The position numbers and the translations under genes are program-made. Positions 49,701 through 61,172 of a DNA stretch of 64,000 bases are shown piece after piece. The stretch comes from Citrus sinensis (taxonomy: Eukaryota > Streptophyta > Magnoliopsida > Sapindales > Rutaceae), in contig NC_068561.1 of assembly GCF_022201045.2 (NCBI RefSeq), positions 24,620,501 to 24,684,500 on the forward strand, read 5' to 3'. The notes below the pieces were generated by a model. The model had not been told where the DNA came from. It was given only the letters and a program-made list of their open reading frames with translations, and did no database searches. Every line of letters begins with the position of its first letter. Within the stretch, counting starts at the first letter, position 1.

Positions 49701-52700
49701 ATTTATGTTTTAGCAGAGTAAAACCAGGTAAACTTTTAAACGATCACCCAAATGAGTTCTTTGACCCCCATCACAAACAATCAGTTTTAGCAAACAATTC
49801 AAAAACAGACATAAACAAACAACAGAGATGCTTATCAACTTCGTAAGGAATTACAGCTGTAGCTGATGGGTACATGTATGAGAAATGAAATAAGTAGAAA
49901 AACATTTCAACTGTGAGAAATAGCTAAATTTAAAGCACACCATAATTGCTATCATATATGAAGCTCTGAATGGTAAAGCCTTAGCTATAAAAATGAAATA
50001 CACACCAAAGATTTAAAAGGATCCAGCCAGCATGAATGAATTGTAGCCACTACAGAATAAGCTTTCTTAAAGATTACTGATACCTTAATGGTTTCATCAT
50101 TTGAATATGCCTCTGCCACATCACAGAGTTTTCCCGTAATATAGGAAGCAGAAACCTTTCCATCAGCAGTGCCGTACTCCCCTAAGACCCAGCATATAAC
50201 CTGTAACATAGTAAACAGAAGGATTGCCTTTTGCTTCTTTTTCAAAGATCAAAGAAAAGGTAAAGTATGTAGGACAGGACGTACTTGAAGAAATACAGAG
50301 GGAAGCTTGGGTTCTCCAATGATACGCAAATATGATTCCACCTACCCAAAAAAATTAATTGCCATTCAATAAACAGAAACAAGAATCAGAAAAAGATAAA
50401 GACTAGATAATATATGCTATCGATCCATTCTAACAAGTGACTCCATAATCCAAAGATCCATGTCTGCTTCTAAGGAGTATAAATAATTTAAGGAAGCAAA
50501 GAATGTATGTATAAATGTAAGTACATGTGTATAACCAAGCAAAACTACAAAAGAAACATACAGCAGATGATCTCAGCTGACTATCTGCATTATCATCATC
50601 CTCCCCGAACCCTTCGGCTATCAACCGCATCAAGTTATGAGCCACCTTGATGTTGACCAGGTCTCCCGCATGCTCAAACACCTTATTCATGGTCTGTGGA
50701 ATAAAAACATCAGGCCTGGCTAACTCTGAACGAACACTCAAATGATTAAGTACTAATGTCATAGAATAAGTAATCTAAAAAAAGCCAACATTAAAATTAC
50801 CTGGATAAACCAGTGATTACTTGGAGCGAACTGTTCTGCAAGCTCCACACACCGAGATGCTATTTCAGTTTTGTAATGATTATCATTAATGCTAATCATG
50901 TAATCAATCATTCGGTCAACAATCACTTCTACATTGGAGGACTTGGTCATTTTATAAAGTAATTCAAAGGTTTTTCGCTTTAGAGTATCATCTGGGTCCT
51001 GTGACATGCAAAAGAAAGTTAAAAAGAAGCACATCTAAATATGAAAGGAAAAGTTGCACAATTCGTTCAGGAGTTTCATTCCCTTTCCACTCTCTAATAT
51101 GACAAAATTTCATAGCCGAACAAGAAGTTGCAATACATCTCCCAACCCCATCAGGCAATATACATACAAATTCAACTGCTGCCAAAATGAATATACACTC
51201 AAATATATATACATCAATTCAATCAATGAGAAAAATCCATGAATGATCTCTCCAAAACTCCCTTCCCAAGTAAATACACATTAATGAATAGGCCAGACGA
51301 TCTCTTATTTTCTCCTCCACCCTTTCTCTCCACAGTTCTAAATTTCTTTCTCAAGGAAACAGCCTATATCCTAGATGCCACAAGGTCAAGAGACATCACA
51401 TAATTGATTTATTTTTTTGGAAGAGGGCAAGCTTACCCCCCTGACTTAAGCGAATGAAAAGAAGGAAGAGGACCATTAACAATTCCAACATGTAAATCTT
51501 TTTTTTTTTTTTTGAAATAGATTGCTGAACAACATGTAAATCTATTTTATTTATTTATTTATTTTGGAAGAGGACTATATGTAAATCTACATTCCCATCA
51601 GCTGAATGAAAAGAAGGAAGAAAACAGGACCAAACTGACATGGACCATTATAGTGACATAAACGAAACTGACTTAAGCAAAAGAGAAGGAAGAAAACAGG
51701 AAAAGAAACATGGACCATTAACAACTCCAACAGTTTTACAACCCAAACAACAGTAATCTCATGAGCATTTGAAAGAATAATCTCCCTCACCTCTAAGCAA
51801 TCAATAACCGCCAACTGGTGTTGTTCAGCAATCTCCGGACTTGTCTTTATCAGTCGACCAAGAGCATCAATACCCATATATTTTAGATTATGACTATCAC
51901 TCTGCCAACAAGTTTGCAATATTACAAATGCAAGTCATTCCAAAAGTAGCTAAATTAGATTGAAGAATCATCATGCACAAAGTTCTACGAGCAAACCTTC
52001 AAAAATCTGGCAATTACATCAGCTGCAGATTCTATTAACTTAGGATTTGCATATATTGAGGAAACACAGCATATGCACTCATATAGAACAGCGTTTCCTA
52101 TATTACTCGAGGAATCACACTTCCTGAATATGTCACCTACAACAGTATACATGTTCTCACTCGCTTGCTTGTCCCCACTTCCCAGCAATGCCAAAATTTT
52201 CAACAACCTGATCTGCATAATTGAACTATGAATTGAATTAACCAGCAAAAAAGAATATAGTAAATTGATAAATACTGGTGAATGCAAAAATAGAACTATT
52301 GGTGATATATATTCTTTTCCATAGCTGAAATTTTCTTTCGCTAAAAATGTTTTTTAATATCGTCCAAAATTAAATAGCCATCCATATATCTTCATTTTAA
52401 AAAAAAAAAAAAAAATTCGTGTATGCTAAGAAGGGAAGTGAACATCTATTAATAAGAATGTTATCTGAATAGAATTTTCCAGTAGAAAGCCATTATACCG
52501 ACAGCCCAAAAGATAGGTACCATTTAAATTCAATGTTATAAACAATATACATTGTTTTCCAAGAAGAATCAAAACCAAGCAAAAGTGGGAAAGAATAAGA
52601 TCAAATATGCAACATACCTGAATGAACGGAGCTGGCATCTGATGATAATCATAACTCTTAGGCAATCTACGTTCCGCTACTTGCTTAAGAATGCTCACAA

Positions 52701-53731
52701 AGCTGATTACTAAATCCTTATAAGAATTAACATCTACCGTTATCAGATCAAAAAGAGGGCACAGTGTTGCACCCATCACCCCAGGGTCATTATCACAAAG
52801 CCTCTGCAACAAATGAAACCACACTTACAAATTACATAGAGTTTCAGATACCCCACGAGCAGAAAAGCTATCATGTACTAACAGGTTAAAAACAGCTAAA
52901 ATCATACACTATGTAAAAGTTCGGGATTGGAGTGCTGTAGATTTTTAACGATAAGTGAGTGGGTGATCAGAAAACATTAGCTGCCAAATAAAAGTGGTGG
53001 TTACTGCTTATCAAGTTTTTCTTTGAAAATTAAGCAGAGGCAGAACAATTACAAAAAAGTTCTAAATCAGGATTAACTCATTGTCATCATTAAGAACATC
53101 CACATTTGAATACTGTACTTAAAATAATAAGTATGTCGTTCACAAAAAGGTCACGGGCACCCACCTTTCGAAAATTGGAAACGAGATGCTGAACTGAAGA
53201 AGGAGACTTCTGATAAAACCTATGAAGGGCCATGATAGCTTTCCTCCTGACAGCCTCTTTGGAATGACCCAAAAGCTCAACAACCTGCGGCAAAACCGCA
53301 GGGATGGTCTCTTCATTAATCAACTTACAAACAGCATTAAGCGCGGCGCAAACGATCAAATAGTTATCGGATTTGAGGTCCTTCTGAATGGTATTAACAA
53401 TCAAGATGATCAAATCATGATCCTCGTTCAAGAACAGAGTGACGGCCAAATACCCAGTTCGTTTAAGGACCAAATTGTCATCGTGGGTCATCTTGACGGC
53501 GTGGATGTAGCCAAAGGAGGCGTCGTGGCCGAGCATCTCGACGTAGACGAGACGAATGATATACTCTTTCATCTTGCGCTTGGGGATGTCCGGTTCGGAG
53601 ATGCGGCGCTTGAGAGTCTCGATCTCGTTGAGGACAATTCGGTCTTCTTCGGCTTTGGATCGGGCTTCGCCGATTGATTTGACGAGGTCGAGGAACTCCT
53701 TTGATTGACCGAACCCGCCTTGGGAGCCCAT
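46728..53731 (-). CDS. AP4E: AP-4 complex subunit epsilon
   Basis: Large adaptin of the AP-4 coat, which sorts cargo at the trans-Golgi network (in plants, vacuolar storage proteins). It has 969 codons in 11 exons on the minus strand: 53731-53165, 52803-52618, 52212-51997, 51901-51791, 50998-50801, 50693-50562, 50341-50285, 50200-50084, 49473-49396, 48858-48715, 47831-46728. All are GT-AG and in frame. The adaptin N-terminal alpha-solenoid spans about residues 1-600 (RKMKEYIIRLVYVEMLGHDA; NIKVAHNLMRLIAEGFGEDD). The last exon encodes a Pro/Ser-rich hinge with PPPDLLDLGEPA and a C-terminal MGVTPTSPNPNLFKDLLG. ATG 53731-53729 (MGSQGGFGQ) is the first in-frame Met. Upstream codons continue the family N-terminus but have CTG where Met is expected; see findings. 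There is a TGA seven codons before that CTG. Confidence 0.94.
52945..53065. repeat. Dispersed intronic repeat, possible MITE fragment (copy 2)
   Basis: In intron 1 of AP-4 epsilon, the blocks GTGAGTGGGTGATCAG, AAACATTAGCTGCCAA and TTAAGCAGAGGCAGAACAAT occur in the same order and orientation as in the kanadaptin intron at 9868-9990. Confidence 0.4.
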
Positions 53732-54119
53732 TGCGAGCTCCCTTCCTATTGTCTTCAATTGCTCCAGCTTTGCCTGTTGCTTTGATCAATTATTTTTCCA
53801 GCTTCAAAATTAGTAATAGTACTCAAAGTTAGTTGCTCTTGTGGGAGTGAATTGTGTAATGACTAATGAGGGTTTTCTTTTGATTGTGCTGATGTCGAGC
53901 TGAGTGTACGTGGAAGAAGAATTTAGATCTGAAATATTTGTGTGATTGTGGAGAGAGGTTTCTGTTTTTGCACGTTGTTTTGTTAAACAAGAAAATGAGA
54001 CAACAGTAAGTTGGTTTTGTTGGTGGGTTCTATGATGCCACTCATTTTCTTGTTTGTTAACGAAGTTTTTTTTTTTTTTTTGCCCCCAAGAGTTTTTGAA
54101 ATAAGAGATTTTAATATTC
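53732..54119. promoter_or_regulatory. AP-4 epsilon leader and promoter region
   Basis: 388 bp between the AP-4 epsilon start codon and the transposon nest. The first 100 bp read as 5' UTR. No TATA box is obvious, and a T run of about 18 lies near 54065. The transposon nest begins so close that it may supply distal promoter sequence. Confidence 0.45.
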
Positions 54120-55394
54120 GGGTGTGTTTAGTATACTGTATTATATTATATTATTTTAATATACATATATGGTATTATATTGAATTATATTAACATTAAA
54201 TTATAATGACGTTGTACAACGTTCAATGTAATACTGTATTATATTAATTTTTAATTATATTGTGTTTCATACTGTAATGTATTAATTTCTTTTTTATTAA
54301 TTTAAATGATATACATTTAGAAAACAATAGTTATTAACATTTTTTATTTATTAAAAAATATATTATTTATTTATTTACTTTTTTTTTAATTTCCTCTTTC
54401 TTTTTTTTTCTTTTCTTTAGATACTGCTTCCTCTTTTCACTCCCTCCATCTTCTCCATGTATTTTTCTTCTTCATTCAATTTTGTTCTCTTTTTCTCTTT
54501 CTTCATCTTCATTTCATTTTCTTTTTTTCCTCCTTTTCTTCTATTTTCTTTGTCTTCTTCAATTTGTTTTCCTTTTTTCTTTTCCTCTTTTTCTCCTTCT
54601 TTCTTCCTCTTCTATGGGCTTTTATCTTCTCCACAGTGAAGACATCTTTTATGGAGAGTGGCTATGGTGTCGCACGACATTGTAAAAGCGTCAGTAATGG
54701 CATCGAGCGATGATTGTCAAGTTGATTTGGTGGTGCTGGATTGGAGTTAATTGCGTCCGGTACACCTCCATACTTCAAAAATTATCTCAATACCCTAAAA
54801 TATGTTTTTGCCAAAATTTTCATCAATACCCTTTAAAAACTGATAGGAAATTACTAAGCTATCCTCATTTTAAAATATTTTAACTCAACGGACAGCACCT
54901 CTCCCCCCTCTACTGAAGCAAACAAACACTCATCTGCTGCAATTCCCTCCATTATCAAACTCAAACAAACAAACACTGCAATTCCCTCACCGGCATCACC
55001 TCTGCAATTCCCTCACCGGCATCACCTCTACCGAAACAAATATTCATTCTCCATACATGGTAAATCGAACTTCAACACGAGCAAACTAAGTTTGAGAAGG
55101 GGAAGCTGCCACAACTGAGAAAGAGAAGCCTAGTTCATCGCTACATAATCGTCGGCGAGAGCTGATCCTTTACTGTAAAATGGTCATAATTTAACTAGTT
55201 GAGATAAGTAATTCTCTATAAATAGTTTTCTTGTTGATATTCAGGGAAAAAAAAACAAAAAGTTAGGGTTTATATAGAAAAAATAGATTAATTAGTTGCG
55301 GGTCTCTCATTACATGTTCAAAAATAAATTTCTAGTTGTTTTGCTGTATGCAAATTGTGAAAAATTGATGGATTGTGCTGATTATAATTTTGTC

Positions 55395-55500
55395 ATGTAA
55401 CACACGATTTGGTCGTGTAAGGTTATGTAGGATTCAAGGTCGTGTATTACACGGCTTTCATGTATTGCACTTACACGACCTTCATGTATTACACGACTTT
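55395..55500. repeat. TACACGAC motif cluster 1
   Basis: Several copies of TTACACGAC-like words and their complement GTCGTGTAA occur irregularly within about 105 bp, for example GGTCGTGTAAGG, TTACACGACC and TTACACGACT. It lies inside the Mutator-like element, left of the Ulp1 relic. Confidence 0.7.
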
Positions 55501-55586
55501 TTTCACTATTGTTAATTCATTATAATAACTTAGTTGTTTGTGCACTGAAAACTTGCAAAATTCATTGTTTTTTCAGCAAAAGCTTT

Positions 55587-55740
55587 TGTTGAAGTATGAG
55601 ATTGTGGTGTGTTTGTTTTGCGTTACCTGGACACACTTGCATGTGGTGAAGATATTCAAACAAATTGTACGCAAGCACATGTCTTTTCTTATCGCAAGCA
55701 ACTAGCTGAAAGACTTTTCTATGACCAGTCATTACTTTAA
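55587..55740 (+). pseudogene. Ulp1-type cysteine protease C-terminal fragment
   Basis: The frame reads DCGVFVLRYLDTLACGED and continues as IQTNCTQ to SYRKQLAERLFYDQSLL and a stop. DCGVF with its Cys is the nucleophile motif of SUMO/NEDD8 proteases of the Ulp1 (C48) family. The His and Asp part of the triad would lie upstream, where no continuous frame remains. It is therefore a remnant of the ULP gene carried by the surrounding Mutator-like element. Confidence 0.7.
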
Positions 55741-55910
55741 GAGAACAACTAACATGTGAGTATTGTTTTTTAAAATAAAGTCATTGCTGGTGGAAATAGT
55801 TTGGTTTCTCAATATGAAATTTTATAAGCGATCACTGTCAGTGGTCCTGGGCTGTTAATAGGAAGAATTAACTAAAGTGTTTTTTTTCAACCAGCATTTG
55901 ATTAAGAGTT

Positions 55911-56354
55911 GATGTGATGACTCTCTTCCCATGAAGGACGAGGTGAAGGTTGTCTATCCACCGGAACTGTCAAAATTGATCTACGTTCAAAAGTAATGCA
56001 GAGCGAGTTTCTAAACTCCATTCCACTAGCTACTTCCTCTAAGAAAAATTCCACATCATCATGGGTTTGAATTGTAACTGGTGGCATATGATCAGATGTC
56101 TTAAGTTTGAACTTCATTGTGATTTCAAATTCCGAAGTATCTATATCAATAACTTCAGCTATCTTCTCCACCAATTCGGCATATGTTGTTGATCGTGGTA
56201 TCATTATCCCTTTAGCCTTGAAACATTTGAACTTATACTCGTCATTTTGCTCAATCCATTCACTATTGAAGAGAATAAGCACACGTACCAAAACCATATT
56301 TGATGATACAATAAAAACAATAATATCAAATTTCATATACAAGTAAGTACACAA
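55911..56354 (-). pseudogene. Mutator-like transposase N-terminal (PB1-like) fragment
   Basis: A frame of about 150 codons reads RVLILFNSEWIEQNDEYKFK, then GIMIPRSTTYAELVEKIAEV, EITMKFKLKT and HDDVEFFLEEV. This is the PB1-like N-terminal region found in many plant Mutator-like transposases. It stops at 55911, and the zinc-finger, DDE transposase core and SWIM domains that should follow are missing. The frame itself is intact, and its translation product would have no catalytic domain. Confidence 0.7.
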
Positions 56355-56460
56355 CCTACGCGACTATAATACTTACACGACTTACACGACTATATTTCTT
56401 ACATGACCTACACGACTTACACGACCTACATGACTAACTATATGACGTACATGGTATCAA
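56346..56460. repeat. TACACGAC motif cluster 2
   Basis: About eight CTTACACGAC/CCTACACGAC-like words in nearly head-to-tail order, some mutated to TACATGAC or TACGCGAC. It begins just upstream of the transposase-fragment frame on the minus strand. Confidence 0.75.
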
Positions 56461-57211
56461 AAGAATGCACGACGCGAAACATTTTCGCCATAAATTAGTT
56501 ATATTGCTGAAAAAAATAATTAAACAACCTACATTGCATATATTTCTACATATAAGAAAAAATGGTGAAAATAAAACATTGTAATGCGAGGAAAATTTCT
56601 AAATTTTCTTAAAAATTAAAAAATTTAAAACCCAACAACATTAACATACCTTATTGGGTTGTTTAATAAGCAATGCATCTTTAAAGAAAGAGTGGGTGTT
56701 AAAGAAATGAATACATAATTGTATTTGTGTAAGAAGTTATGAGATATTTTGAGAGATTCTAAGAGATTTTGAAAGAATCGACAGCAAAAATGGAGTTGGG
56801 TGAAAGAAATGAGGAAAGGAATATGAAGACAATTCATTGAGTGAATTTGATGCATTCATTAAGGGTATTTCCGATTTTACTCACATTTGTTAGGGTATCC
56901 ATGAAAACCAAAAAGGAAGGAGTTATTTAAATAATTTTAAAACTATTAAAGGGTATTTAATTAAAAAACCCCACTGGATTGGGTGATATGAATTTCATCG
57001 TGAACATGCTACAAAATTTTATCAATTTTTATTTTCTTGATTTGCTCTAATATGTCCCCCCTCGAATTTGGTTTATGCAGATTTGACCGCATTAGTTTAC
57101 TAAGTTAATACAATATCACACCAGTTAAATTTAACGCTAAACATGAGTTAGTGTTAAGTTAATAGAAAACAATATTTTAATCTTATGCTGTGCGGGATAC
57201 CAAACACGCCC

Positions 57212-57686
57212 TTAGGTTATAACAATATTGCTTGTAGAAAAACCATCTCGTCCTTCAATAGAATTCAAAAGCAAAAAGAGCGACAAGTTTTTGTAGCAAT
57301 TTATTAATTTGTCCAAAAGGAAAAATAAAAAATGATGTACGGAAAGGCTTAAATCCCATTGGATTCTTAATGAGCCTAAAAATGATACCGGACCAAGCCC
57401 AAGCAAGAACACGGGTCCAGGCTAAAACAAGATCGGGCCCAATCATCACACTATATATGAGAAGTAATTAATTTGTTCAGACATTTTAAAGCAACAAATT
57501 AAAAACACAGAACACGAAATTTTTTATACCAAACAAACACAAAAGAGCGGTTATTAGAATTTTCTTAGAAAATTAAAAATTAAAAAATAAACGAAACAAT
57601 TTCCTTTATAACTTTCCCTCGCTTTCCTTCACTTTCTCGCCATTATTTTCTTGTTCTTCTTCTCGAACTTTTACACAAGAGAGAAG
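57212..57686 (+). promoter_or_regulatory. DCP5 promoter and leader
   Basis: 475 bp between the transposon nest and the DCP5 start codon. The last 80 bp are pyrimidine-rich (CTTTCCCTCGCTTTCC), typical of a plant 5' leader. Confidence 0.45.
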
Positions 57687-60600
57687 ATGACGAGTCCGAA
57701 TACGAAAAATGCACCGGAATCGTATATAGGAAGCTTCATTAGTTTAATTTCTAAGTACGAGATTCGTTACGAAGGCGTCCTTTATCACCTAAACGTCGGT
57801 GATTCCACCATTGGCCTAAAAAATGGTGCGTTTTGCTCTCTCCTTCCGTTCTCTATCTATTACGTTCGTATGTGAAGACTATAATTACTTCAAATGTGTA
57901 TTATCGATTTGACTAGGGTTTGATAACTCTTGTCGTGCGTTTTGTGATTTTTAAGCTGCGCAGTTTTTTATATTTTAATTTTTAGTGAATAAAATGACAG
58001 GTTGTTGACAGATATGAAGCCTTTGCCCTAGGTTAGTGATGTTATGTATGCTAATGTTTAAAGTGCTTTTGAGTAAAATTACTTTATGCAGAAGCACTTA
58101 TAAGTGCTTTTTGGAAAAGCACTACTCAATTTTTCGCCTGTAAGAACTTCAATTAAGTTATTGAAATTCTTAGAAACCACCTCTCATTTGCTTGTGCAAA
58201 AGCATTGTAATGATTTGGTAGAAGATGATTTCTCGGGAGGTCTGACGGACATTCTTTTTGATCTTTTATCTTTTGAATGTTGTTGCAGTAAAGTCTTTTG
58301 GAACAGAGGGACGAAAGAAAGATGGTCCACAAGTACTGCCATCTGAAAGGGTTTATGAATACATTCTTTTCCGGGGAAGCGACATTAAGGTAAATGCAAT
58401 TGTGATTGTTTGTTGTTGCATCCATCTGTTTCTTTCTTTTTGTTATTGGGCCAGCTTTTTAGGGTACATGTGCTATGGAGAAGCAGGATGCTGTAATGCG
58501 ATGTTGTGTTGCTTAGTTCTTGCTTGGGGATGTACATTTTTCTTTTCCTTCATTTTGCTATATTTTCTTGTGTATTCATTGTAGTTCCAGGTAATCGCTG
58601 CATGATGATTATTTCACCTTGAGTATGTATGCTGTCATTTTTATGATATAGATATTCATGTTAATGCCATAAAATAAAAAATAAAATAAAAAACTTATGA
58701 TCAGAGAAGATAAGCACATATAAGTAACTTGGTGGTGTGTACTAATACATTGGTTGTGAAGTATATGTATTAACCCTCATCAATTGTTCTCATTTCAGGA
58801 TTTGGAAGTCAAGTCCTCTCCACCTCCACAAAAGGAGGAGCAGATTTACCAAGATCCCGCTATCATCCAGGTATAGACATGTAGAAATATCTAAGTAGAT
58901 GGTTATTACTCCAGGTTGAAGAGTGAAATTTACTTGTTTTTCCCTTTTCCTATTTTGCAGTCACAGTATGCTGGGATATCTACGAATTCTCCATTATTGT
59001 CGTCGGTTGCGGGCAAAACTTTGACAGAATCAAGTTCATGGCAGGATACTCCTACTTTGACTAGCAAAGCCAGTGCAGGCTCATTGCTTTCACATCAGCC
59101 AGGAACCCAAGTTAGTCAATTTAGTCATCCCCAGGCTGCCCAGAATGCTGCTTCACCATCATTTCCCCTGCCAATTTATTGGCAAGGATACAATGGACCA
59201 TCAAACAATATATCTCCGACTCCTTTTCAATCTTCATCCACTGTATCTTCGCCTTTGACGAGGCCGAACAGAATCTGGACTTCTGAAACTGACTGTTATC
59301 CAGCCTTGGGATCAGTTACTGCATCTGAATCTGCTGCTCATCGGTCGCCATCAATTGCTCCCAGTCATTTAAATCCCAATTTTTCATCTTCTCCTATTCC
59401 AGTACAATGTTCTCCAGCTCCTCTTACGCCTTTCCCCGCATCCTTTAAGGGACCTTTTTCATCTACTGCTGCATACATGACAGATAATAATCCAAATACG
59501 TCTTCGGTTCCCTCTTCTTGCCCAGACACAAAAGCCACTGAAGCTCAAATTTCAGGCAGAGCTGTCCCTGGTCCGGCTCATTCTGCCCAGACCATGAATT
59601 ATCCTGCATCATCTTTTCTAGGTTCCGCTTCTGGTCCCTTGCTATCACCATCTCCATCATTGCTAACTCCTGGTCAGTTAGTTACATCTAGACCGCCTGT
59701 GCTTTCTTCCACACAGGCAATGTATCCTGATAAGAAGGATATGGCTGCTATGCTGCCATCATCATTTAATTCTCCAGCTGCCATATCTCCTCCAGTAACT
59801 CAACTACCATTGTTGCCTTTGCCGACTCCTAATCTACAGGTTGGGATTCTTTTTAGCTGAATTTTTAAATAACTCTGCTCTTGTGACTTGTTCTTATTTG
59901 CTCCACATTCATGTGTAATGCCATTCTTCTAAACAGTTGTGCATTTAGCAATTCTATGGTGCTTTTCTGTTTTTTTTAGGCTCTGCAGAAATATGAAATT
60001 AGCCATCAAGCTTGGATCTTGTTTAGCCAGTATGCAAATATCTATATCATTTATCTTAATTTTGTATTTCCTAAACTTAAGATAAGTTTACTTGAATCCT
60101 TTAATGAAGTGATGATTGTTTGGTAGAGAATCCTTGGAAGTTGAATTTATGAGTGGATGAATATGATAGAGAAGTAAAAAGAAACAGCAATTGTTGGCTT
60201 ATGGGAGAATTAAATATAAGAACTTCTACCATCCTGTGCAAGCCAAAACCCACCTGAGGCTAAATTTGTCATAGGATGATGAAATTAACTTTGATTATTT
60301 TCTATATCTGTATTAGTACTTCTGAGTAATTTTATTTCCTGGCATTTTCTCTTCTCATATGTACGGATGGTTGTAGGGAGAAGTGCTTAAGATTTGCATA
60401 TTTGACTGAAATTTCTAATTGAAGCTTTTTTCAGTCTCAGTCTCAATACTCTACAACAAAGTTCACTGAAGAATTTGATTTTGAAGCCATGAATGAGAAG
60501 TTCAAAAAGGATGAAGTATGGGGTTATCTTGGTAAGGCAAAACAAAGTGGTAAACCAGAGACCATTGAGGATAATACAGCCGATCAGAACTCGAGAGGAA

Positions 60601-61172
60601 AAGAGGCCGATGGCCTAGTAAAAAATGGTGATCCTAAGGTAGGTTTTGAATTGACCTATAATTGATTGATTTTCTATTTTTTGCAAAGTTCTTTTGGCAA
60701 TAGATTGTATTGCTGAGGCTATTCTCTACGTAGTTTTAAATGAAGTTAGATGTTTACTTCAAAATAGACTTAGATGTCTGATTTTGTTGCTTTACTATGC
60801 AGCCTGCGTATAGAAAGGATGATTTCTTTGACACAATTTCCTGCAATTCACTCAACCGTGGAACAAGGGAGGGACAGAACCATTTCTCGGAGCGAATGAG
60901 GCTGGACACTGAGGTTTGCTTATTTTAATATTCTTTTCACATATGAGAAGTGAATACCAAATTGAGCTAAGGCTATTATCTACTCAGATCTTTCATGATT
61001 TTCTTCTTATTTCTTTATTCTTTTACAGACTTTTGGCAATTTCCAACAGAGAGCAAATCAAGGTTATGGTGGCTATGTTGCTGGATGGGGAGCAAATTAC
61101 AGGGGCAGATACGGCAGGGGAAGGAGATATGGTTATGGTGGGAGGGGACATGGCGGTAACATGCATATGTAG
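57687..61172 (+). CDS. DCP5: DECAPPING 5 / LSM14-family translational repressor
   Basis: P-body protein of 549 aa that represses translation and promotes mRNA decapping with DCP1/DCP2. Exons 57687-57825, 58289-58389, 58799-58870, 58961-59839, 60435-60638, 60803-60913 and 61029-61172 are GT-AG and in frame. The start is the Met of [20 protein letters not shown]. The LSM14 domain covers about residues 10-84, followed by a Ser/Pro-rich disordered linker (about 85-400). The DFDF box lies near residue 411 ([20 protein letters not shown]), the FFD box at about 468-480 ([18 protein letters not shown]) and the TFG box at about 490-507 ([18 protein letters not shown]). A C-terminal RGG/GYGG tract ends the protein. 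Box order matches the family. It is shorter than Arabidopsis DCP5 (about 610 aa) and near its DCP5-like paralogue. Confidence 0.93.
58062..58123. repeat. Inverted repeats in DCP5 intron 1
   Basis: AGTGCTTTT (58062-58070) and AAAAGCACT (58115-58123) face each other around a near-perfect palindrome AAGCACTTATAAGTGCTT (58092-58109). The wording resembles ends of small hAT-type MITEs, but the unit is too short to be sure. Confidence 0.5.

Larger units (their letters stand above)
54745..56973. mobile_element. Nested Mutator-like element with Ulp1 relic (Kaonashi-like), 2.2 kb
   Basis: A perfect 9-bp direct repeat CTGGATTGG lies at 54736-54744 and 56974-56982; 9 bp is the Mutator superfamily target-duplication length. 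Between the copies are two matching coding relics: a Mutator transposase N-terminal frame (minus strand) and an Ulp1 cysteine-protease fragment (plus strand). The ends share TACCCTTTAA-like wording but no long terminal inverted repeat. That fits the non-TIR, ULP-carrying MULEs (Kaonashi) known from Arabidopsis. The transposase core is absent, so this is a deletion derivative. Confidence 0.75.
54120..57211. mobile_element. Outer DNA transposon with GGGTGTGTTTAGTAT-type termini
   Basis: Left end GGGTGTGTTTAGTATACTG (54120-54138) and right end ATACCAAACACGCCC (57197-57211) are inverted copies with two mismatches over about 15 bp. AT-rich subterminal DNA follows inside both ends. Without the nested Mutator-like element it would be about 0.85 kb, MITE-like and non-coding. 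The flanks (TTC before, TTA after) do not prove a target duplication, so PIF/Harbinger or hAT origin stays open. It includes a pyrimidine-rich tract at 54380-54615. Confidence 0.55.

Noticed and set aside
54457-54685. Overlapping Phe/Ser-rich frames
   Set aside because: They are by-products of a pyrimidine-rich tract inside the outer transposon (runs of TTC/TCT) and show no domain.
59979-60030. Possible extra DCP5 exon after an acceptor-like TTTTTTTTAG
   Set aside because: No GT donor follows in a usable place, and exons 59839 and 60435 join directly in frame with the family sequence.
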